NCBI GenBank assembly: GCA_963973795.1
Contig: CAXBAF010000010.1
Location: forward strand, 50,642-114,641
Source of the DNA: UBA1926 sp002337215
GTDB lineage: Bacteria; Planctomycetota; Phycisphaerae; Phycisphaerales; UBA1924
Length of the DNA: 64,000 bases
Direction of reading: 5' to 3'
Shown here: in pieces, positions 58,375 to 64,000 of the stretch
Position numbering within the stretch: the stretch's first letter is position 1
How the letters are laid out: every line of letters begins with the position of its first letter
Translations under genes and position numbers: made by a program
The notes under the pieces: model-generated
What the model was told of the DNA's origin: nothing
Database searches by the model: none
What the model saw: the letters and a program-made list of their open reading frames with translations, nothing else

Positions 58375-60006
58375 ATGATGAGCACCCGTTGCATCGGGGC
58401 CGTTGCGCTGTCGCTCTGCGCCGGCCTGACCGCCACCACCGCCAACGCCGAGATCTTTCAGCGGATCTCCGGGGATCAGAGCCGCGAGCACGCGTTCTCG
58501 ATCAGCCGCACCGACGACGGGGGCTATATCACCACCGGCTTCCGCGACGACGACCCCGCGGGCGGTGCCGAGGATGTTCTGATCACCAAGCACAAGTCGA
58601 ACGGCGCCATCGAATGGCAACGCCGCTGGAACGGTCCGGGTCGTGATATCGGTTATTCGGTCCAGCAGACCTTCGACGGGGGCTACATCGTCGCCGCCGA
58701 GTCGACGAGTTCGGGCAGCCCCGTCCTGGGCCTCCTGCTCATCCGCCTCGACGCCGCCGGCTCGCTCGTGTGGAACCGGTACTACACCGGGTCGTTCATG
58801 AGCGATCCGATCCACACCCCCCACCCGGGTGTCGCGCTCGACCAGGGCCCCGAGGGCCGGATCTTCGTCACAGGCAGCGTCGCGGGCGATCCGCTCGTCC
58901 TCGCGGTCGGACCGGGCGGCGGTCTGATCTACGAAGCGATCTACTCCCACCCGGCCGGACCCCAGGAGGGCGGGCGGTACAACTTCACCGACATCAAGTT
59001 CGACCGCACGAACGGATCGCTCGTCGTCAGCGGCACGAGCCAGAACCCCCGCTTCGACATCGCCGGCGCGGTCTTCGTCGAGCAGGACGCGTTCCTGATG
59101 CGGACCCGCCTCGACGGCTCGCTGATCTGGAGCTGGGACTACGACTTCCCGTTCGACCTCGACCCCGACAACGAGCCGATCATGAACGTCCGCGAGACGG
59201 GCGACGGGCTCGACATCGGGCCGAACGGCGACATCATCCTCAACGGCCGGACCGATTTCGGCGGGCCCTTCGCGCCCAAGGGCACCCACCTGGTCGCGAC
59301 CGACCCGACGGGCTTCCCGACCTGGTCGGCCGAGTACGTCGCGTTCTCTCCCGACGGTGCCGATGGCCGGCACGAGACCGCGTACGCGGCGGTCCGCTTC
59401 GACCGCGAGCTCAACATCGTCCAGACCGGGCATCTCCCCGACGCCGCGGGCACGCCCCACGCCTGGGAATCGCTCACCTCGTTCGGCGGCGCGCCGATCT
59501 GGTTCTGGGAATACGGAGGCGACAAGCCCTCGCGCGGTGAGTCGGTCATCCCCACCCCCGAGCCCTGCGGCTACGCGATGGCGGGTCAGTTCTTCCTCGA
59601 GGACGCGCCGTTCCTCAACGGCGAGACCTATCTCGTCAAGAACAACAAGGACGGCGAGACAGGCTGCCTGGAACGCCGGTGGGATTTCCAGCCGCAGTTC
59701 GAGGCCCGCGCCCTGCAGGCACCGATCCGTCCCAACTACGTCGATGAGAACATCACCGCCGAGGACTTCCTCCAGGCCGCCGACGCCGCCGAACGCGAGT
59801 TCTGCTACGACGACGACTGCGAGCCCGGCGAGCCCGCCTGCCCCTGCGATATCAACGGGGACGGCATCCTCGACCTCGCGGATATCGGCGGGTTCATCGG
59901 ATGCTTCACCGGCATGCTGCCGTGCGGCGACCTGAACAGCGACGGCATCTGGGACCTCACCGACCTGGGCCTGTTCGTCACCTGCTTCACGGGCGGCTGC
60001 CCGTAA
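58375..60006 (+). CDS. Secreted beta-propeller-like protein with GC-type dockerin-like tail, paralog 1 of 3
   Basis: 543 residues. Signal peptide (VALSLCAGLTATTANAE). Repeated blades with TDDGGYITTGFRDD, FDGGYIVAAEST, DIKFDRTNGSLVVSGT, GLDIGPNGDIILNGRTDFGG. The C-terminus has two EF-hand-like dockerin units DINGDGILDLADIGGFIGCF and DLNSDGIWDLTDLGLFVTCF with paired Cys (CPCD, PCGD), ending FTGGCP. Such tails bind calcium and may anchor the protein. Start: AAGGAAAATGCC before the Met at 58375. Function outside the cell unknown. Confidence 0.88.
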   Translation: MMSTRCIGAVALSLCAGLTATTANAEIFQRISGDQSREHAFSISRTDDGGYITTGFRDDDPAGGAEDVLITKHKSNGAIEWQRRWNGPGRDIGYSVQQTFDGGYIVAAESTSSGSPVLGLLLIRLDAAGSLVWNRYYTGSFMSDPIHTPHPGVALDQGPEGRIFVTGSVAGDPLVLAVGPGGGLIYEAIYSHPAGPQEGGRYNFTDIKFDRTNGSLVVSGTSQNPRFDIAGAVFVEQDAFLMRTRLDGSLIWSWDYDFPFDLDPDNEPIMNVRETGDGLDIGPNGDIILNGRTDFGGPFAPKGTHLVATDPTGFPTWSAEYVAFSPDGADGRHETAYAAVRFDRELNIVQTGHLPDAAGTPHAWESLTSFGGAPIWFWEYGGDKPSRGESVIPTPEPCGYAMAGQFFLEDAPFLNGETYLVKNNKDGETGCLERRWDFQPQFEARALQAPIRPNYVDENITAEDFLQAADAAEREFCYDDDCEPGEPACPCDINGDGILDLADIGGFIGCFTGMLPCGDLNSDGIWDLTDLGLFVTCFTGGCP

Positions 60007-60101
60007 GCCGAGACGACCGGCGTCACCCCGACGTCGCGAGGCTCGATCCATCACGCCCCACGCGTCCGGAACGCGCAACGCATCTCCGGACGCCCATCCC
60101 G

Positions 60102-60136
60102 AAACCCCGCGAGGCGATCAGTCTCGCGGGGTTTTT
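60102..60136 (+). terminator. Terminator after dockerin-like paralog 1
   Basis: AAACCCCGCGAG / CTCGCGGGG with 9-base loop then TTTTT. Confidence 0.85.
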
Positions 60137-60229
60137 ATATATTTACAACATTATGTGAGATGATTTATTTGTAATTATTTGATAGTTACGGTGAGTCACG
60201 AAGAAACCCTCCGTTCACAGAGTGACACC

Positions 60230-60266
60230 GGGCGCCGGCGGACGGGAAGAGCCGCCGGCAGCGCCC
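60230..60266 (+). promoter_or_regulatory. Leader hairpin, copy 2
   Basis: GGGCGCCGGCGG, loop ACGGGAAGAG, CCGCCGGC then GCGCCC closing. It starts 91 bases upstream of the gene at 60321. Loop core CGGGAAGAG is identical to copy 1, while two stem pairs differ in a compensating way. Confidence 0.65.
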
Positions 60267-60320
60267 GAACCCGAGGGACGACGCCCCACCCGGGGCGCCG
60301 AGCACGTGAAAGGCTCAATC

Positions 60321-61955
60321 ATGAACACCAGCACCACCATCGCACTCTCCGCCGGCATCGCCGCGACTCTCGCGGGATCCGCCGCCAACGCGGACGTTTT
60401 CCAGCGGGCCCAGGGAGACCCGCAACGCGAGCACGCCTACTCGATCCACCAGACCGACGACGGCGGGTACATCACGACCGGCTTCCGCGACGCGGGCGAC
60501 GTCACCGCCCCCGACGAGGACGTCCTGATCACCAAGCACTTCGCCGACGGCACCATCGAATGGCAGCGCCTCTGGCAGGGCCCGGGCCGGGACATCGGCT
60601 ACTCCGTTCAGCAGCTCTTCGACGGCGGGTACATCGTCGCCGCCGAGTCCACGAGCTCGGGCGATCCGGGCGTCGAGACGCTGCTCATCCGTCTCGACGC
60701 GGGCGGCTCGCTCGTCTGGAACAACTTCTACTTCGGGACCTTCCAGGGCGACCCGATCCACGACGTCCACCCGGGTGTCGCGCTCGACCTCGGGTTCAAT
60801 GAGCAGATCTATGTCACCGGCAACGTCTTCGGCCGGCCGCTCGTGCTCGCCGTCGGCCCGGGGGGCCTCCCGATCTGGAACGCGACCTACGCCGACCCGA
60901 TCACCGACCCCGACCTCGCCGCCCGCTTCGCGTTCACCGATATCAAGCACGACCCGACCAACGGTTCGCTCGTGATCAGCGGCACAACCCTCCGCGACGA
61001 GATCGATCCGATCACCGGCGCGTTCCACACCGCCCAAGACGCCTTCCTGCTCCGGCTCGACGGCACGGGAGGCCCCATCTGGGTCTGGAACTACGACTTC
61101 CCGTTCGATCTCGACCCGTCCAATGAGGTCGCGGTGAATGTCCGCGAAACAGGCGACGGGCTCGACATCTCGCCCGCGGGCCGGATCATCCTCAACGGCC
61201 GGACCGACTTCGGCGGGCCCGCCGCCGGCACCGGCACCCACCTCGTCAGCGTCGACCCCGGGGGATTCCCGACATGGTCGCGCGAGTATCGCTACTTCGA
61301 TCCGTCGGGCCTCGTCGCCAACGTCTCGTCCGCCTACTCCGCCGTCCGCTTCGATAACGACGGCGACATTATCCAGGCAGGACGGAATCGATCCTTCGGC
61401 GGGTTCATGAGCCCCGCCATGTGGCTCACACAGTTCGGCGGCGCACCCATGTGGTTCTACGAGTACGGAGGCCCGAACATCGCCCAGGGTGAATCCGTCG
61501 TCCCCGACGCCGACTGCGGCTACGCCATGGCGGGCCAGCTCGAGTTCTTCCCGCCGGCCGCCCCCTTCGGATCCGGTGAGACGTTCCTCGTCAAATCCGA
61601 CGACAACGGCGGAACGGGATGCAACGAGATCCCCTGGCAGTTCGGCCCCGACTTCAACGCGAGCATCAAGCAGAACGGCATCGTCCCGGATTACATCCTC
61701 AAGGTCATGACCGCTCCCGACCTGCTCGTCGATTCGACAGCCGACGACCTCGCGTTCTGCTACGACAGCGCCTGCGGCGCGACCCCGTGCCCGTGCGATC
61801 TCAACGGCGACGGCGTGCTCGACCTCACCGACATCAGCGCGTTCATCACGTGCTTCACCGGGTCGCTCCCCTGCGGCGACATCGCGCCCCCGTTCGGTGT
61901 CTGGGATCTCAACGACGTCGCCCTGTTCATCTCCTGCTTCACCGGCGGCTGCTGA
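60321..61955 (+). CDS. Secreted beta-propeller-like protein with GC-type dockerin-like tail, paralog 2 of 3
   Basis: 544 residues. Signal peptide (MNTSTTIALSAGIAATLAGSAANA), then blades closely matching paralog 1: HQTDDGGYITTGFRD, LFDGGYIVAAESTSSG, HDVHPGVALDLG, GLDISPAGRIILNGRTDFGG. Dockerin tail: CPCDLNGDGVLDLTDISAFITCF and GVWDLNDVALFISCFTGGC. Preceded by the leader hairpin and followed by a terminator. Start at 60321; a frame extension upstream is leader sequence. Confidence 0.88.
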   Translation: MNTSTTIALSAGIAATLAGSAANADVFQRAQGDPQREHAYSIHQTDDGGYITTGFRDAGDVTAPDEDVLITKHFADGTIEWQRLWQGPGRDIGYSVQQLFDGGYIVAAESTSSGDPGVETLLIRLDAGGSLVWNNFYFGTFQGDPIHDVHPGVALDLGFNEQIYVTGNVFGRPLVLAVGPGGLPIWNATYADPITDPDLAARFAFTDIKHDPTNGSLVISGTTLRDEIDPITGAFHTAQDAFLLRLDGTGGPIWVWNYDFPFDLDPSNEVAVNVRETGDGLDISPAGRIILNGRTDFGGPAAGTGTHLVSVDPGGFPTWSREYRYFDPSGLVANVSSAYSAVRFDNDGDIIQAGRNRSFGGFMSPAMWLTQFGGAPMWFYEYGGPNIAQGESVVPDADCGYAMAGQLEFFPPAAPFGSGETFLVKSDDNGGTGCNEIPWQFGPDFNASIKQNGIVPDYILKVMTAPDLLVDSTADDLAFCYDSACGATPCPCDLNGDGVLDLTDISAFITCFTGSLPCGDIAPPFGVWDLNDVALFISCFTGGC

Positions 61956-61993
61956 ACAACGGCACCCATCGGGCGACCACGAGCCTTCTTCCG

Positions 61994-62043
61994 AGCCCCG
62001 CCGCGTCACCTCCCCATACGGGGTGATCGGCGGGGCTTCTTTC
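61994..62043 (+). terminator. Terminator after dockerin-like paralog 2
   Basis: AGCCCCGCCG / CGGCGGGGCT with an inner TCACC/GGTGA stem, then TCTTT. Confidence 0.8.
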
Positions 62044-62183
62044 GCGCAATCGCAGAACGAATCGGTCCATCGCAAGTGTCTAAGGCAGCGGGTGATATTA
62101 AAATAGAGTTGGAGTCCGAGGTGCCGCCGTGCCCCTCGGAGGAACACGGCGCGCCCCGGCCCACCATGCGGAAGGGGTTTGCC

Positions 62184-63839
62184 ATGTACGGCCATCAATT
62201 CATCGCAGCGGCGGCCGGCCTCGCCATCGCGGCGGGTGCGACGACCGGCCAGTATTACCAGTACGAGCTCGCATCACCCGACGACGAGGGATCGCTCTCG
62301 ATCGACCAGACCATGGACGGCGGATTCATCACCGTCGGCTGGCGCAAGGTGCCCGATTTCACCGGCATCTTCAACTACGACTTCTACATCGTCAAACACA
62401 ACAAAGCCGGCAACGTCCAGTGGCTCAAGGTCTGGGGCGGACCCGAGGACGACATCGCCTACAGCGTCCAGCAAACCAATGACGGCGGCTACATCATCGC
62501 GGGCGAGTCTAAATCATTCGAGCCGGGCCTTGAACTCGTCCTGCTCCGACTCGATCCCGCCGGACGATTCATGTGGGCGAAGTCCTACCCACACCTCGTC
62601 AGCGGCGACACCATCCACGCGCCGCACCCCGGTGTCTCGCTCGATGTCATCGAACCGTCCGAGGAGATCATCGTCACCGGGCACATCGGTGCAAACCCGA
62701 CTCTGCTCTTCACCGATCCGCTCGGTATCCCGATCTGGAACTTCCAGTACTTCGTCCCGCCGGTCCCGCCACTCGAGGGACCGCCGACACATGCGTTCAC
62801 CGATGTTGCGTTCGATCAGAACGAGCGCACCGCGGTCATCAGCGGCACGATCCTCTACCGCTCGATCGACGCCCCGCACCCGACTGCGCGTGAGGACGCG
62901 ATCCTCATGAAGGTCGATCCGGGCGGCATTCCCCTCTGGTACTTCCACTACGACTGGCCCTTCGACCGAGACGAGCCGGACAACCCCAACGTTGCCGAGT
63001 TCGGGCACGGCGTCGATGTCGCGCCCGACGGCTTCGTCTACAGCGCCGGTCGCACCGACTTCGGCCGGCCCGGCATCGACGACGGCGTCCTCATGATCGT
63101 CACCGACCCCGGAGGCATGCCGTTCGGCATGCTCCGCTACCAGCCGGTCGAGATGGACGGAACCGTCCTCCGCGGCTACCCCGGCTACGCCTCCATCGAG
63201 TTCGACCGCCGGTTCGCAACGCCTGTCGTCGCGGGGACGATCTTCGACATCGAGACCTTCGCACCCAACGCCTTCCTGATGCTCACCGATCCCATGCTCA
63301 TGCCATTCTGGGTCAACGCCTACGGCGACACGCCCGCGTCCGGCCCCGCCTGGCCAACCTGGGGTGAGTCCGTCGCGATCGGCGACATCACCTGCGGCTG
63401 GGGCATGGCAGGCCGAGTCGAACACCAGGCACCCCCGCCGTTCCTCGGCGCGGGTGACAACTACCTCGTCAAAACCGAGGACAACGGCATCTCAGGCTGC
63501 CTGGAACGCCCGATCGGGATGGCACCCGAGATGCCCGGCATCGAGAAGCTCCTCCCCGTCGAGCCACTCCCGCTCTTCCAGTTCTTGGAGCTTCCCAATC
63601 TGCTCCGCGATGTTCAGGGTCAGGAACTCCAGCACTGCTACTACCCGACCTGCTACACCGGCCCGTGCAACTTGGCCGATCTCGCGCAGCTCTGGGGCGT
63701 GCTCGATCTCGCCGATGTCAACGCGTTTGTTGTCGGGTTCCTGGGCAACCAGCCCATCGCCGACCTCAACAACGACGGCATCTGGGACCTTGCCGACATC
63801 GGGTTGTTCGTCAGCAACTTCAACGCGGGCTGCCCGTAA
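62184..63839 (+). CDS. Secreted beta-propeller-like protein with GC-type dockerin-like tail, paralog 3 of 3
   Basis: 551 residues. Signal peptide MYGHQFIAAAAGLAIAAGATTG. Blades IDQTMDGGFITVGWRK, QTNDGGYIIAGESKSF, GVDVAPDGFVYSAGRTDFG recall the others but diverge more. The dockerin tail is partly degenerate: NLADLAQLWGVLDLADVNAFVVGF then DLNNDGIWDLADIGLFVSNFNAGCP, the first unit lacking the Asp-rich loop. Start ATG at 62184 with AAGGGG seven bases before it; the earlier frame (MSKAAG...) is leader. No conserved leader hairpin here. Confidence 0.86.
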   Translation: MYGHQFIAAAAGLAIAAGATTGQYYQYELASPDDEGSLSIDQTMDGGFITVGWRKVPDFTGIFNYDFYIVKHNKAGNVQWLKVWGGPEDDIAYSVQQTNDGGYIIAGESKSFEPGLELVLLRLDPAGRFMWAKSYPHLVSGDTIHAPHPGVSLDVIEPSEEIIVTGHIGANPTLLFTDPLGIPIWNFQYFVPPVPPLEGPPTHAFTDVAFDQNERTAVISGTILYRSIDAPHPTAREDAILMKVDPGGIPLWYFHYDWPFDRDEPDNPNVAEFGHGVDVAPDGFVYSAGRTDFGRPGIDDGVLMIVTDPGGMPFGMLRYQPVEMDGTVLRGYPGYASIEFDRRFATPVVAGTIFDIETFAPNAFLMLTDPMLMPFWVNAYGDTPASGPAWPTWGESVAIGDITCGWGMAGRVEHQAPPPFLGAGDNYLVKTEDNGISGCLERPIGMAPEMPGIEKLLPVEPLPLFQFLELPNLLRDVQGQELQHCYYPTCYTGPCNLADLAQLWGVLDLADVNAFVVGFLGNQPIADLNNDGIWDLADIGLFVSNFNAGCP

Positions 63840-64000
63840 TCTCACCCGCAACGTATCGGGCACCCGTCTGCCCCGCTCGGCCGCAGTACCCCATGCCCGG
63901 CCGGGCGGGGCTTTCATGCGCAGATGAGCAGAACGCTTCACACAGGACGCGGCGCCAGACGTGCTGTCATAAAAAAGGGGGACGGACCGGCCGTGCGCAT
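63840..64000. other. End of window
   Basis: 161 bases after the last gene. A terminator (63870-63915) then 85 bases with no gene recognised; the AAAAAAGGGGG run near the end is notable but unassigned. Confidence 0.5.
63870..63915 (+). terminator. Terminator after dockerin-like paralog 3
   Basis: GCCCCGCTCGG / CCGGGCGGGGC then TTTCA. Confidence 0.75.

Larger units (their letters stand above)
60007..60320. other. Intergenic region with terminator, AT patch and leader hairpin
   Basis: 314 bases. Contains the terminator at 60102-60136, a sharp AT-rich patch 60131-60180 that may hold the promoter of the next gene, and the hairpin at 60230-60266. Confidence 0.6.

Noticed and set aside
1..64000. 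CRISPR array, tRNA, rRNA, insertion sequence
   Set aside because: No regularly spaced repeats, cloverleaf-like regions, rRNA segments or transposase frames were recognised; a tRNA scan would be needed to be certain.

Overview
This 64 kb window is GC-rich chromosomal DNA, most likely from a planctomycete of the Phycisphaerae type. The evidence is indirect: C-terminal GC-type dockerin-like tails on large secreted proteins, short secreted proteins ending in a Pro-Gly motif plus hydrophobic stretch plus Arg run (exosortase-type sorting tails), a prepilin-like protein of planctomycete type, an exosortase with an EPS export locus, and many short zinc-ribbon hypotheticals. No rRNA, tRNA, CRISPR array, transposase or phage gene was found, so this reads as ordinary chromosome with a few accessory patches.

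Layout. 1-8.2 kb holds metabolism and stress genes: a pyruvate phosphate dikinase (cut by the window edge) with a histone H1-like lysine-rich N-terminus, pabB, an aldo/keto reductase, a TetR repressor with a clear operator facing an AhpD-like protein and a thioredoxin, an NTF2-like protein, a Nudix hydrolase and an Mrp ATPase. 8.6-15.4 kb is a sugar/glycosyltransferase island (two epimerases, three GT4-like and one GT2 enzyme). 15.5-20.1 kb has a degenerate phosphoglycerate-mutase-like protein, a PqiA/PqiB pair and a KefB-type antiporter. 20.4-27.5 kb has a DJ-1 protein, three tandem exosortase-type secreted paralogs, an Old Yellow Enzyme, a DCC protein, an FAD monooxygenase and a DinB protein. 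27.5-29.9 kb is a TPP riboswitch followed by a thiC whose frame is broken by one extra base. 30-33.5 kb has two zinc-ribbon membrane proteins, a frameshifted SDR and a second aldo/keto reductase.

33.5-48.5 kb is one long minus-strand set, the centre of the window: Wza-like lipoprotein, exosortase, EpsI-like protein, a 1554-residue TPR protein, a Wzz/BY-kinase-like protein with a damaged Walker A, an NAD-dependent epimerase, a WecA/TagO-like phosphosugar transferase, an orphan ParA and a VanZ-like protein. Several of these overlap by 1-4 bases. It looks like a polysaccharide export plus protein-sorting locus; the glycosyltransferase island and the three secreted paralogs are likely partners elsewhere in the window.

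48.9-54.5 kb has lipA, an HD-GYP protein, a voltage-gated-type K+ channel, an EVE-domain protein, a very cysteine-rich small protein and an ECF sigma/anti-sigma pair. 55-64 kb has a prepilin-like protein, a secreted cyclophilin, an outer-membrane barrel protein and three tandem large secreted beta-propeller-like proteins with dockerin-like tails. The leaders of the first two carry a shared, covarying hairpin. Dispersed 86-bp palindromic elements lie at 11.9 and 30.8 kb.
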